From Semisulcospira habei (taxonomy: Eukaryota > Mollusca > Gastropoda > Semisulcospiridae), in the NCBI GenBank assembly GCA_036245525.1, contig BTPG01000001.1:224307045-224371044 (forward strand): 64,000 bases of DNA, read 5' to 3'. The notes below the pieces were generated by a model, which was not told where the DNA came from, searched no databases, and saw nothing but the letters and a program-made list of their open reading frames with translations. Position 1 is the first letter of the stretch. Each line of letters opens with the position of its first letter. Of this stretch, positions 30,163-40,718 are shown piece after piece. The position numbers were made by a program, and so were the translations under genes.

Positions 30163-30299
30163 GCTATCGTGCGCACTGTACGAGAGGAATGGTAAACATT
30201 GATTGAAACACCGTGTTAGGCAATATTCGGTGAGTATTTCAGTTTATTATTGTATTTGTTTTCTCCATACTAAACTTGTGAGTCTACATTCCATTCTAG

Positions 30300-30419
30300 A
30301 AGCGTGTTCGTGGGTGCGTCACCACTGCTGGCCAGGAGACTGTAGCGGGAACTACGCCGCCAACTGTGTCTGTCGTCCCGGGTTTACTCGCAGACCTGGC
30401 AGCGACGCCCTTTGTGATC
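30300..30419 (+). CDS. Gene 1 exon: EGF-like module 1
   Basis: Acceptor ATTCTAG, donor GTGAGT, 120 bases, phase 1 to 1. Forty residues with six Cys (ACSW, HHC, GDC, ANC, VC, ALC) in EGF order. The corresponding exon of gene 2 (57596-57715) differs at only six residues, and most synonymous positions are also unchanged. Confidence 0.9.
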
Positions 30420-30462
30420 GTGAGTATTTGCTGTCAGATACCCCAGTACTGAAGCCAAAGCC

Positions 30463-30540
30463 TTCGGAACGACGACGGCCGCAGTCGGCGCGTGCACAGT
30501 CATTTGCGGGGCCGACTGCGGCCGTCGTCGGCCCCAGGAC
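30463..30540. repeat. GC-rich inverted repeat (family G)
   Basis: Arms containing CGACGACGGCCGCAGTCGG and its complement flank a short loop. A closely related, better preserved copy is at 43652-43737. Confidence 0.7.
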
Positions 30541-30616
30541 ATTTTGCTTTTGAAGTTTATATTTTTAAGCAGCATTTATTTACGTTCTTTTTTAAACATA
30601 AAGTTAATGAAATGTG

Positions 30617-30687
30617 TATACTAACAAGCAAAAGAAATGCGACATTTTTAAAATAAAAATGTCGCATATCTTTTGCTCGTCAGTATA
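30617..30687. mobile_element. TA-bounded hairpin MITE (family F, copy 1)
   Basis: A 70-base palindrome with TATACT...AGTATA ends, arms AGCAAAAGAAATGCGACATT and complement. Related copies are at 37462-37568 and 50768-50876. TA boundaries suggest Tc1/mariner-type mobilisation (inference). Confidence 0.7.
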
Positions 30688-30831
30688 ATGAACACCATTA
30701 CGTCCATCATATTGCAAGCAACTTTGACTACATCACATTGCTAGTGAAAATACCTTGTTACAGAACGACATTGATGGGATAACGATATAATAGTAAGAGG
30801 GGCCAGACCGAGTTTGTGTCCATTCTTTCCG

Positions 30832-30893
30832 TTGACGTCTTGCCAGAAGTAGTATTTTGCCCCATGGCACTGGCATCCGCAATGGGCGTCACC
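30832..30893 (+). pseudogene. Decayed duplicate of the next gene 1 exon start
   Basis: Reads DVLPEVVFCPMALASAMGVT then a stop, close to DTRPEITFCPVALTSTQGVI at the start of the exon at 31075. The upstream pyrimidine tract is also copied, but the acceptor CAG has become CCG. It is a partial tandem copy of the exon and part of its intron, now without a splice site and with a stop. Confidence 0.7.
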
Positions 30894-31074
30894 TAAAAGT
30901 CTTCCAGCGAAACCTCAATGAGGTGGAAAGACCTCCCTTTGAAAAATGAAATTACAAGAATATTATATACTTGATGATGATAATGACGACGATGATGATG
31001 ATGATATCATCATCATCATTATCATCATCATCATATTCTGAATTCATTTCTATTAAATTGTGTTTTTCTTTCAG

Positions 31075-31335
31075 TTGACACAAGGCCAGAAATAACATTT
31101 TGCCCTGTGGCGTTGACTTCCACTCAAGGTGTCATCTACAACTCCTTATATCATCACAACACCACCCAGTGTGGTAATTACAGCGAGACATGGATCCAGG
31201 CCGATCCAGCACAGATCCAATTCACGATCCACGTGGAGATGAACCTGACCGTGGGGCCCCTGGCCAACTACACCTCGCAGTCAGCAGTCGGAATCGTCGG
31301 CGCTCTTATGAAGCTGGTTAGGGTGGACGTGTCAG
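31075..31335 (+). CDS. Gene 1 exon: unrecognised ectodomain, part 1
   Basis: Acceptor CTTTCAG, donor GTTAGT, 261 bases (87 codons), phase 1 to 1. Two Cys (ITFCPVAL, TTQC), several N-glycosylation sequons (NTT, NYS, NLT, NYT), the motif ETWIQADPAQIQF and a hydrophobic GIVGALMKLVRVDVSG end. The paralogous exon is 58502-58798. Together with the next two exons it forms a six-Cys unit that I do not recognise; a beta-sandwich such as a galactose-binding fold is possible but not shown. Confidence 0.85.
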
Positions 31336-31479
31336 GTTAGTGAGTAAATTTATTGTAGCAGGTTTCATTGATTTTCATTGTTTGCGTATATAATACAGAT
31401 ATAAGAAGAAAAAAATTAAGAAAAACCCGCAAATGTACACGAATGCTCTTCAGCTGTTCCGGATTAATTTTTTTAATGT

Positions 31480-31696
31480 TTTGACCACTTCACTGCCACT
31501 GTACGTACATTGTACGTCTGAAATCTGTGTAAATTTAACGTGAAGATTTCCAGCCAGCCAATAGATAATGAAGACAAAGTGGTTTCAGCAAGAGGCATAG
31601 ATCCTCAAAAGCTCCCGCAATTGCGGGGGCTTTTGAGGATCTATACCTTTTGCAGTAGTGTGGATGTGCATTTTTTCTCGGCAGTGAAGGGATTAA
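31480..31696. mobile_element. TTAA hairpin family A (copy 1)
   Basis: Outer ends CACTTCACTGCC and GGCAGTGAAGGGATTAA; the centre is a long palindrome around GCTCCCGCAATTGCGGGGGC. Intronic. Confidence 0.75.
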
Positions 31697-31764
31697 TGAA
31701 ATACGTTTAAAACTTTTTTGGGGTCAACATATAAGCACACGGATTTATAGTCTTACTGTCACAG

Positions 31765-31915
31765 GGTTTGAATCTCCAGTGCAAAGTGAGAACTTGACTA
31801 GCGGGCCAGTCTGTGAACACAACGTGAGCTTCGTCAACCCTCGAAGTGACGGCTCTGCCTTTGTATGTCATGGAACTATCACACTTCCACAGCTGAGTCT
31901 AACTGGTGGTGAAAG
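31765..31915 (+). CDS. Gene 1 exon: unrecognised ectodomain, part 2
   Basis: Acceptor TCACAG, donor GTTGGT, 151 bases, phase 1 to 2. It encodes two Cys (PVCEHNVSF, FVCHGTI) and ends TLPQLSLTGGE; the split codon completes with the next exon. The paralogous exon at 60095-60245 has the same length, phase and Cys positions. Confidence 0.85.
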
Positions 31916-32077
31916 GTTGGTATCAAAAGTCAGGTTGAAATTTTGTCACTCAGCATAAATAAATCGGTCGCAGCAAACGTGCTTTTGTTCACTTTTTTTC
32001 TTTTAAAGGATCGATAAAATTTCTTTTACGATGCTGTATCACAATGTCACAAAGCTACCAGACCAATTTCTTCAGCT

Positions 32078-32316
32078 TTAACCACTTCTCTGCCAACGGA
32101 TGTACATTTTCCTTGTGGGAAGCTGTGTACACTGAACGACCAAAAACCACATCATTCCTAAGAACATGGACACAAAGTGGTCTCAGCAATAGGCATAGAT
32201 CCTCATGAGCTCCCGCGACTGCGGGGGCTCATGAGGATCTATGCCTTTTGCTGAGACCACTTTGTGTCTCTTGCAGTTAGATCGCGTTCACGTTTTCTCG
32301 GCAGTAAAGGGGTTAA
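32078..32316. mobile_element. TTAA hairpin family A (copy 2)
   Basis: TTAA at both ends, ends related to CCACTTCTCTGCC and GGCAGTAAAGGGG. The inner palindrome CATAGATCCTCATGAGCTCC is followed by its complement and CTTTTGCTGAGACCAC. Confidence 0.85.
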
Positions 32317-32472
32317 GCGATAGTAGTAACTTTTCAACACGCTTTCACACATTGTTAGAAAACACACCGTCATCAGGCCGTGCAATCTTCGTTCTCCGTA
32401 AGACCTTGTGCTTTTATTTGGTTGCTATTCTAAATGGTGTTTCAGTCAAAAAGTTTTTTTTCCTGCTTTCAG

Positions 32473-32600
32473 TTTATGCATGGACATAGAGGGATATTCT
32501 GGAGGCTTCTACCGGCTGCAGGATGAGTCCATGGGATTTAGAGGGGAGCATCTCTACAGCCAGAAGGTTACATCGACCAAACGAGTCTGCTTTTTTCGGG
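32473..32600 (+). CDS. Gene 1 exon: unrecognised ectodomain, part 3
   Basis: Acceptor CTTTCAG, donor GTATAT, 128 bases, phase 2 to 1. It encodes LCMDIEGYSGGFYRLQDES near the start and KRVCFFRG at the end, with the fifth and sixth Cys of the domain. The paralogue 60878-61005 is the same length. The matched motif GYSGG(F/Y)YRLQDES is a good search seed for this domain. Confidence 0.88.
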
Positions 32601-32750
32601 GTATATAAATGTGCACAGTCACGGCCGATATACAAATAAAGAATATGAACAACATTGTTTGGAAAGAAAATTAGGTCTCATCGGCTGTGAAACCGTATGA
32701 TCAGATGTATGTATCAATATGTTTTTTATGTGATGAAGGTAAAAACAATA

Positions 32751-32831
32751 TTAACTCATTCGAGACGTGCTGGGTCCTGTTACGCGGCTTTATGCCGCGT
32801 ATCCGGATGCGGCACGTCTTGAATGCGTAAA
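32751..32831. mobile_element. TTAA hairpin family B (copy 2)
   Basis: TTAACTCATTCGAGACGTGC at the left; the right arm GCACGTCTTGAATGCGTAA is slightly decayed. The centre is GCGGCTTTATGCCGC. Confidence 0.85.
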
Positions 32832-33198
32832 AAAAATCACAGACTTGTCAGCAAAAATACTACTGTATACACGTGTACGCGGGTTCGAATCCAGCTCCTG
32901 GTCAACATTTGTTCAGACCCTATTCGGTGCCCAGTCTTTGAAATTATTTTCGTGTTGGACAAACGACGATAAAGGCCCACTACCGCCGTAACTGTTCAAA
33001 TATACACTTCTTTAACAGATGGTTACGAAACGCTAACACAGATCTAGTTATGCTTCATTTAGACACAGAAAATCCATTTCAGCACACGTCGTCTTTATAT
33101 CAAATAACCTGACAATGACTCCACTCCGTTCTATAAATACAACGCTATCAGTACGAGAAACAGCTAAAAATAGATGAACACGCTAACGGCAGCGCCGA

Positions 33199-33265
33199 GT
33201 TAGTTAGTTAGTTAGTTATTTGTGTTTAACGCCGAGCAGGCGACTAAGGCCATCTCATAACGGCA
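33199..33265 (+). repeat. GTTAGTTAGTT short dispersed repeat
   Basis: GTTAGTTAGTTATTTGTGTT followed by TAACGCCGAGCAGGCGACTAAGGCCATCTC. Similar sequences occur at 57805-57850 and inverted at 63424-63492. It is probably one end of a SINE or other dispersed element. Confidence 0.55.
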
Positions 33266-33582
33266 GCGCCGAATAAATAAGTGCGATTACGCGTGTACTT
33301 TTGCTGCGTGTCCCAACTGCTGCTAAAATTCATTAGGTGTTTCGACAAGGCACAAAAAAACACAAATGGTGCTAAAATGTGTCTTTGATTTACGCGTAAT
33401 GGTACTTTAAGCCCTAAAGTTTAACGTTTAACATTTTACATTTTACGAGAACGTGAAGCCCAGACGTTTTTTTTTATCAAGTGCGTTAATAATCGTAAAT
33501 AAATGAATCATAATGAACTGATATATGTCTTGTTATCTAGATGCAAGTGCACATTTAGTTAAACTTCGAGTTATCGTTATAG

Positions 33583-33732
33583 ATTGTTCTGACGGTTGGT
33601 ACACACGTTCCTGTGACATGGATTGTCTAAACTGTGACGTCACTGGTTCATGCATTCGAGACACCGGGGTATGCGACAATGGATGCAGTCCTGGATGGCT
33701 GGTTGGCAATGTCAGCAGTTTCTGTGACACAA
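33583..33732 (+). CDS. Gene 1 exon: MEGF-type EGF module 2
   Basis: Acceptor GTTATAG, donor GTAAGT, 150 bases, phase 1 to 1. Eight Cys in the pattern CxDGWYTxxC, CxxC, SC, GVC, GC, PGW, FC, which matches the eight-Cys laminin/MEGF10-type EGF. The paralogue is 62655-62804. Confidence 0.9.
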
Positions 33733-33817
33733 GTAAGTTTTGATATCCGTTTGTTTGTTCATGCCAGATCTCGGACACAGTGCAAGGTAGAACATTTCAA
33801 GATCAAAACACGACAAC

Positions 33818-33998
33818 AACAACCAACCAAACAAGCAAACAAATAAACAAATACACAAACAAACACCAACCAACTAACCAATCAACCAACCAACCAACCA
33901 ACCAGCCAACCAACCAACCAACCAAACAAACAAACAAACAAACAAACAAACAAACAAACAAACAAACAAAGAACAAACGAACGAAAGAACCAAACAAT
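33818..33998. repeat. (ACAA/CCAA)n simple repeat
   Basis: Tetranucleotide-like run of AACA, AACC and CAAC units in an intron. Confidence 0.9.
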
Positions 33999-34023
33999 AA
34001 ACAATAAAAGAACATGTTGCCTT

Positions 34024-34239
34024 TTAACCCCTTCACTGCCGACAAAAAATGGACACCACACAACTTCAAGAGGTGTAAATCCTCATGTGCCCCCGCTATT
34101 ACGCGGTCCATGAGGATTTATGCCCTCTTGCTGAAGCGACTTTGTATCTATTGTTTATAGGGCCGCTGGAGATATTTCACGTTGAATTGACACAGGTTTC
34201 ATACGTACAATGTGCGGTCAGCGGCGGTGAAGGGGTTAA
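34024..34239. mobile_element. TTAA hairpin family A (copy 3)
   Basis: TTAACCCCTTCACTGCCGA at the left and CGGTGAAGGGGTTAA at the right. The central palindrome (CCTCATGTGCCCCCGC... GGTCCATGAGG) is partly decayed. Confidence 0.88.
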
Positions 34240-34321
34240 TGGTTCCTCGATTTTTAGTTCTCTATATCGATAATAAATAAATGCAAGCTTATTTACAAGA
34301 ATCCATTTCCATTATTGCCAG

Positions 34322-34462
34322 TGTGTCCCGAGTACAGTTTTGGTAAGGACTGTCAGTTCCAGTGTGGTAACTGTTGGAACTCCAAATCCTGTCGCCATGA
34401 CAACGGGACGTGTGAGGAGGGGTGTGACGAGAATTACGGAGGGCCGCTGCAGCTTTGTGATC
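34322..34462 (+). CDS. Gene 1 exon: MEGF-type EGF module 3
   Basis: Acceptor TTGCCAG, donor GTGAGT, 141 bases, phase 1 to 1. Eight Cys: CPEYSFGKDC, FQCGNC, SCRHDNGTC, EEGC and a final LC. The paralogue is 63707-63841, and the DNA for RHDNGTCEEGC is identical in both. Confidence 0.9.
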
Positions 34463-34518
34463 GTGAGTGTTAATTTCTTATTGCTGACATCTTTACATCG
34501 TCATAGTGAATTCAAATT

Positions 34519-34611
34519 TTAACCTTTTGGCTGTCGGTAGCGACTTTTGTCGCGACGATTCCTGCAGAAAATCATTGCGACAAAAAGCGCTACCGACAGT
34601 CAAAGGGTTAA
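34519..34611. mobile_element. TTAA hairpin family D (copy 1)
   Basis: TTAACCTTTTGGCTGTCGGT at the left, ACCGACAGTCAAAGGGTTAA at the right, with a GCGAC-rich palindromic interior around CAGAAAATCATT. Confidence 0.88.
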
Positions 34612-34908
34612 ATCCCGAAACAATACCCTCAGTGTGATGAACAAGTTTTCAGCAAGAAATATAGATTTCCGTGAGCTCTTGCGACTGTAGGTGCACGCTC
34701 TTGTAAATCTGTTTCTCTTTTATTAGTGCCTGGGTCATTTTTGTTTGAACGTGAAAAGGAAACATAAATATATCACATGCACCGAAATTAATAGTAGGTT
34801 GGAGGTTTGCACATAAAGTAGCGCTTAGTAGCAGCAGGCTTTCAAAGCACCAGCTTCCACCCCTACGGCGCCTTGAGCATCTTTAATTAGATGGATATGT
34901 GCGCCTCG

Positions 34909-34977
34909 GAGACACCATACCATACCATACCATACCATACCATACCATACCATACCATACCATACCATACCATACCA
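34909..34977. repeat. (CCATA)n pentanucleotide repeat
   Basis: Thirteen or so uninterrupted CCATA units in a gene 1 intron. Confidence 0.95.
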
Positions 34978-35537
34978 AAGTACCTTCATTTGCTTTGAAA
35001 TCAAATAATAAGGGATACCGCGTTAGATGCAGTACCATATTCAACTTCGGGTCTTTAACACCCTGTCAATGTCAAGAGAACAGTCGCACAGGTCCGTAAA
35101 AGTAATATATTTTTAGCTTAGCGCACAAAGTTCGTACAGAATTCTAACAAGATGGGATTGGCATCCAAAGTCGTTCCTATTTTCAAGCTCATCCTTCTGA
35201 TTCATCTCCTTCTATCCTAACTCACCTTCTGATCCACACACACACACGGGCACACAGAAATAAAGCCAGACACACGGCGTTTCCCGCCATTAGTAATTAA
35301 GCTCTGTGGTCTGGCGTAGCTAACTAATTCTAAAGAAGAGTAATAGCATGAGCATCGAAATGACGTCACTTCACGCTTCACGTCATGGCAGCGTTAGTCC
35401 CACGTCGCCGTGTTCTTAGCGATGACTTGATGGTATACGTCACTCATCGTAGTACTAACATTTTACGTATCAAATAATAAAACTTGGCAACCTTCTAGCT
35501 GATTTTCACACTTTGGACTTACAGGTGACTACTAGTT

Positions 35538-35595
<58 letters not shown>

Positions 35596-35622
35596 GCGCG
35601 CACGCACGCACGCACGCGCACG

Positions 35623-35699
<77 letters not shown>
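35538..35699. repeat. (CA)n microsatellite with CGCA block
   Basis: About 160 bases of CA with a central CGCG/CGCA block at 35592-35628, a sequence prone to Z-DNA. Confidence 0.95.
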
Positions 35700-35701
<2 letters not shown>

Positions 35702-36118
35702 ACGGCGTTTGGCGCCAAAAAGACGTTCTCCAGCAAGGTTTGCGTAGCTACATGCGACGTCATTATTATCTTGTCACTTCTTTGCCAGATTGATGTGGGC
35801 ATAGCACGTCATGTCATACGATGCGACGCCCTCCGACGAGCCTCATTTCAAAGTTGTTCCTATTTTTAAACAGAAACAATAAAAAAAAATTATTTAAGCA
35901 CTTTCATATTTGGGAATGCATGCAACACGTTGTGTACTCATGATCTGAGCTTAAAAAGGCAATAAGAAAGGAAGACAGACATGATAATTATTTAAATTCA
36001 GTGCTCTTGCCATCCGCTTCCTAAACTTGCAGTCATCAGCGGAAAGGTCGTTCTTTACTCATTTTGTACTCTACACGTAATTGCGATCATATCTGTAATT
36101 GTTGCTTTTGTTCTTCAG

Positions 36119-36212
36119 GTTGGGTGGGATCAGATTGGACTCTCGTGACAGTTATTGGCTCTCTTCTGGGACTTGCCTTCATTGGGGCATGTATTTTGCT
36201 GCTGCTGTTCAT
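36119..36212 (+). CDS. Gene 1 exon: transmembrane segment
   Basis: Acceptor CTTCAG, donor GTGAGT, 94 bases, phase 1 to 2. It encodes WVGSDWTLVTVIGSLLGLAF and continues IGACILLLLF, a hydrophobic helix of about 25 residues with a small-residue GSLLG pattern. With the N-terminal modules outside, this makes gene 1 a type I membrane protein. Confidence 0.88.
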
Positions 36213-36237
36213 GTGAGTCAAGTGTAATCTTTAAGAC

Positions 36238-36347
<110 letters not shown>

Positions 36348-36349
36348 AA

Positions 36350-36580
36350 ACAAAGGCGTCGCCCAAAGTAAAAAATGCACTCAATCAGATTAGCTCCAAT
36401 GGACTTAATTTTTCATTTCAATTCTGAGAATGCTCTTGCTGTGTTAATACCATGGAATTCCAGGCTGGTAAGCTTGCATTGTGTCATCAGGACATCAGCT
36501 GACCTTTTTGTGACTGCATCGCTCACTAGATCTAGAAAGAGACGGTAGTGGGAGAGAAGGAATGACAGACCTATCTTTTT
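36350..36580 (+). repeat. 230-bp direct repeat, left copy
   Basis: Matches 37132-37362 nearly throughout (landmarks AAACAAAGGCGTCGCCCAAAG, ATGGAATTCCAGGCTGGTAA, GAAGGAATGACAGACC). This copy follows a TA array and the other precedes one, so the pair has TA arrays outside it. Confidence 0.85.
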
Positions 36581-36807
36581 TTATCCTTGCACTGAACATC
36601 TAATGCATACAGCAATAGGGACTACCCCCAGGCGCCCCGCAATCCACTGGAGAATATCCTGACCTCCCCCCGAAGGCTGAGTAGTACATGAATATTCCCA
36701 AACAGACCTTGGACCTGCTGGGTAGACTTTTGTTTTGGCCGCCTATGCCCGGTTTCGACCCAAAGGGGGCTGTTCAGGTAGGCATACGCGTAACCTGAAA
36801 ATTGGTT

Positions 36808-36960
36808 GGTTGGTTAGTTCGGGTTTAACGTCCACAGCACCGAGGTGATCATGGACGGCCCTGACGGGCGGGTTATGGGTGGCAGGGAAATCTATTACCT
36901 ATGGAGTACGACCTGAACATTGACCAACTCAGGCGCACTCCAACTGTGCCAAACTGAAAA
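36808..36960 (+). repeat. Dispersed repeat related to 22030-22195
   Basis: Begins GGTTGGTTGGTTAGTTCGG and contains GGGCGGGTTATGGGTGGCAG. It lies between the two 230-bp direct repeats. Confidence 0.5.
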
Positions 36961-37131
36961 TTGCAAACACAACACATGTACTAGAAGCCGCCTCCAGAAT
37001 TTACTGGTAGCACCACTAGTAAGCGCGGATTGCATCCCTAAAGCTTTATGTGGTGTTGCAGTGGAAGAAGACAGACTAATTTTGAAAAAGCAACACCTAG
37101 GCAATATTGTGGTGTAATTATTGTTTACTTT

Positions 37132-37568
<437 letters not shown>

Positions 37569-37719
37569 TTTCTTCGAAAAATATAAACTTCATGATTCTG
37601 AGATGCAGTCGACTTCACTTATTACAATTAAGGTATACTAATAAAACAAACGCCACGCTCGATAGCGCACTATTTCTATGTAATTTACTTCGCTTATTAC
37701 AAACTTAGGATTTAATAGT

Positions 37720-37873
37720 TTAACTCATTCAGGACAACGACCGTATTGCCCAAATTTTGCACGTGTCACCTAACGGCTATGCACCGACAGGCGCAAAACT
37801 AATCTGGCACTACCTTTGAATTATCATGGTCGACCCATCTCCTGCTGTAGTGCGTCAGGGCTGAATGGGTTAA
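37720..37873. mobile_element. TTAA hairpin family C (copy 1, part of left arm lost)
   Basis: Right arm well kept (AATCTGGCACTACC, TTATCATGGTCGACCCATCT, CTGAATGGGTTAA). The left half retains only TTAACTCATTCAGG and a short adjacent part. Confidence 0.8.
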
Positions 37874-37951
37874 ACAAAATATGTGGGTGCTGGCACTTTG
37901 CTGTATCGGAAGATTACAGCGATAAGACGGAGGGAATCTGATGTGAGCAGT

Positions 37952-38177
37952 TTAGTCCCTCCACTGCCGATACCAAAAAAATGAGCACCACTCTACTGCA
38001 CGAGGTATAGATCATTATGAGCCCCCGCAATTGCGGGGGCTCATGAGGATTTATGCCTCTTGCTGTAACCGCTGTGTATCCATTGTTTATGGGACGGCTA
38101 TAGGTCTTTCACGTTGAATTTACACAAAATTTAATGTCAGACGTGCAATGTACGTACAGTGTTAGTGAAGGGGTTAA
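37952..38177. mobile_element. TTAA hairpin family A (copy 4)
   Basis: Right end GTGAAGGGGTTAA; left TTAGTCCCTCCACTGCCGAT. Strong central palindrome GAGCCCCCGCAATTGCGGGG. Confidence 0.88.
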
Positions 38178-38539
38178 TGCCCCACTAAAACCTGATTTAC
38201 ACACTAATGTGTCAGTTTTATGTGGTCAATAATGTTGCGATTAAATTATAAATAGCAATAGATAAACAAGGTATTACTTTTTTACGTAGAACTTCGAAAT
38301 GCGACTTTAGTTAACTGCAGTATTTCCAATTATAATCTGCCAAAAACAAAATGGTTTCAATAGCCCCCCCCCCTCCACCCCCCGCCCCCCCCCCCCCCGC
38401 AACATTTTCCTTTTTCGTTTGCTTTTCTTCTCCTCTGAGTACGCCACGAGCATGTTAGCCCACTTGGAAGTCAGGAACATTAAAAGAGTAATAATAATGA
38501 TGGTGACGATTTAAATGGTAATGATGAAAATGTTGTTGT

Positions 38540-38580
<41 letters not shown>

Positions 38581-38583
38581 GTG
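38540..38583. repeat. (GAT)n trinucleotide repeat
   Basis: Short GAT/ATG run in a gene 1 intron. Confidence 0.9.
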
Positions 38584-38658
38584 ATAATGAAATTTCGAGA
38601 TATATATTTCAGTTCTTCCTTTTACATATGCATCTTCTCTTCTGTTTTGAAAATCTAG

Positions 38659-38712
38659 AATCAGGCCGAGACAGTCAAAGAACCTGGAGTTTCAAAGCAT
38701 AATACCCTCACC
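38659..38712 (+). CDS. Gene 1 exon: juxtamembrane cytoplasmic segment
   Basis: Acceptor AATCTAG, donor GTAAGT, 54 bases, phase 2 to 2. The first residues RPRQSKN are basic and follow the hydrophobic segment, as expected on the cytosolic side (stop transfer). Confidence 0.75.
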
Positions 38713-38892
38713 GTAAGTAACAGTTTAAATACTCGAAAGGATAATTAAGATACAGTTGTGTATTGTACTTGGACATACTGTAAACAGATTTGCTTTTGGA
38801 CATGCTTCCTGACGTAACAGTACGGTGTAGGTCTTTATGAAATATCACTCTGAAGACTTTTTTTCAAATACGACTAAACGCAGTTCGAATTT

Positions 38893-39247
38893 CACCCCTT
38901 TAGTGCCGAGAAAATTGGAACACCACCCAACTGCAAGGAGATGCTCATGAGCCCCCCCCCCCCCCCCCCCCGAGGATCTGTTCCTCTTGCTGACACCACT
39001 TTGAGTTTATGTTCCTGGGACAGCTAGGGGTTTTTAGTGTTGAATTAACACATTCTGCTCCAGGACCGAAATCCGCAAATTTTGAAGTTGCTCCCTGAAG
39101 ACTGTATTACACTTCTGGAAGCAGATCGAGTTTTATAGTTCAAGGGTTGTGCCAGAATAGCTTGGCGCCTATGGGCGCCAAGCTATTCTGGCACAACCCT
39201 TGAACTATCACGCTCGATCCATGTCTTGCCGTGGCGTGTCGGAGTTG
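38893..39247. mobile_element. Abutting TTAA hairpins: family A (decayed) then family C
   Basis: 38893-39060 keeps the family A skeleton with its centre replaced by a C run. 39065-39247 is family C with a strong palindrome around GGCGCCTATGGGCGCC. Confidence 0.75.
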
Positions 39248-39496
39248 AAAGAGCTAGAGAAGATTGCAGAAACTCAGTCTGCTTCAACTCGCACTGAACG
39301 GGTTATTATCGAGATTGTCTACGCCTCTGCAAAAGCGTATAGCGAACAAAATGAGGATGGGGTGCAAATGGGCTATGTCCTAAAATCGTGATGACTTACA
39401 TGGTTTTTCAGTTTACTTGATTCGTATTTGTAAATTGTTCATTCTAGTGCGTGACCCCGTGACAAACGTAATCGTCGTACAGCGTGAAATATAAAT

Positions 39497-39794
39497 AAGA
39501 TACACTGCAGTCACAATAGAACCCCGATCAGCTTTGGCGTAGGCCTACACACGACTATTCTGTAGCAGATACAAATAACTGGACGACACATAATGTTAGC
39601 CACACTCCATGTGCATCTGTGGAATAGGGCTGTGACAACTGCTGTAAAAAAGAACACAGATGAGGGCAGTATGGCTCTCAAATATTCCGGCTGTTATTTG
39701 TCAGTATCGTCTGCTACAAGATTAGTCACGGTCCCAGTGTAATCCTAAGTAAAGCTGATAGGAGTTTCCGTGTGACTTCATCCGGTGTATCTCA
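39497..39794. mobile_element. Dispersed repeat with imperfect terminal inverted repeats (copy 2)
   Basis: Copy of 17839-18126. AAGATACACTGCAGTCACA at the left, CGGTGTATCTCA at the right; the arms stay complementary for roughly 50 bases inwards with gaps. Confidence 0.6.
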
Positions 39795-39859
39795 ATCTCT
39801 GTCCAGGGCGTGCGGCACCTGACGCTCAGCAGATGCTGCGTGCCCTTCTAATGGCCTCT

Positions 39860-39965
39860 AGCTGACGGGGTTCAAACTCCGCAAATTCAGTTTGTGAGCT
39901 CAGGTCCCTGGCTGGGTATTTGTATTTTTAAAACACTTGCGGGATGGAACAAAAAATCTGAGCAG
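39860..39965. repeat. Dispersed repeat block shared with 20672-20775
   Basis: Landmarks CAAACTCCGCAAA, TCCCTGGCTGGGT and TTGCGGGATGGAAC match the block at 20.7 kb in order. Confidence 0.55.
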
Positions 39966-40009
39966 TTAATCCTTACTGCCCGTGGACGCATATTATATCT
40001 TTCAAATCT

Positions 40010-40194
40010 TTGCTGATTCAGCGCTAAAGATCCCCGTCTGTCCAAGTAGCATGGATACACAGCGGTGCTAGCAAGAGGCATAGATCTGCATGACCCCCGC
40101 AACTGCGGGTGCTCGTGAAAATCGTTGCCTCTTGCAGTTTTGGATAGCGCTGTTTTTTTTTTTTTTTTTTCTTTCTCGGCAGTGATGGGATTAA
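40010..40194. mobile_element. TTAA hairpin family A (copy 6)
   Basis: Left end decayed, right end GGCAGTGATGGGATTAA. Centre GACCCCCGCAACTGCGGGTG; a T run sits in the right arm. Confidence 0.7.
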
Positions 40195-40229
40195 TATTTC
40201 CTCTGATCCAAAGGGCTCTTTTTCCCCAG

Positions 40230-40417
40230 AGATGAGTCTGCTCCAGCAACACCTCGCACGTTCTCTGACGTCGATACAGAAGTCTCCACATCTATTCCCC
40301 CAACGCCCAGTTTTCTTCAAGACTCTTTTTTTGTTTTCGCCCCTAAGCCAAACCCAGCCGCAACCAAGCTGCCCGCTGTCAGAACCATCAACGTTGCACC
40401 TGCAAATACCGTAAATG
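40230..40417 (+). CDS. Gene 1 exon: cytoplasmic tail, Ser/Thr/Pro-rich
   Basis: Acceptor TCCCCAG, donor GTAGGT, 188 bases, phase 2 to 1. About 62 residues rich in Ser, Thr and Pro, with TP sites (PATPRTF, IPPTPSF) and no tyrosine, so there is no ITAM or ITIM. If the donor were not used, the frame would stop at 40423-40425, so this may also serve as an alternative last exon. Confidence 0.75.
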
Positions 40418-40638
40418 GTAGGTAATAGCTTGTATGCATCAAACATAATCATGTAGATGCATAAACTCCAAAATGTGTCCATGCTTTTCTGTTCGCGTAT
40501 CATTTATGCGCCTGCGTATAGAAATGTATTTTCTGAACTCGCCAAATGGTGTATAAACGATTTGCTTGCAAACCACTATTTTACCAACATTTTCTTTTCT
40601 ATACGTGAGATATTCTTCAAAGCTGCATATTGAACTCA

Positions 40639-40718
40639 TTAACTCATTCGAGACGTATCGCCTCCGGATACGTGGCTTATGCCGCGTATCCGGAGGTGTC
40701 ACGTCTCGAATGAGTTAA
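40639..40718. mobile_element. TTAA hairpin family B (copy 3)
   Basis: TTAACTCATTCGAGACGTAT... CGTCTCGAATGAGTTAA with a GGATACG/CGTATCC interior; both TTAA ends are intact. Confidence 0.92.

Noticed and set aside
35536..35802. CV/TH repeat frames across the CA array
   Set aside because: Microsatellite translation on both strands.
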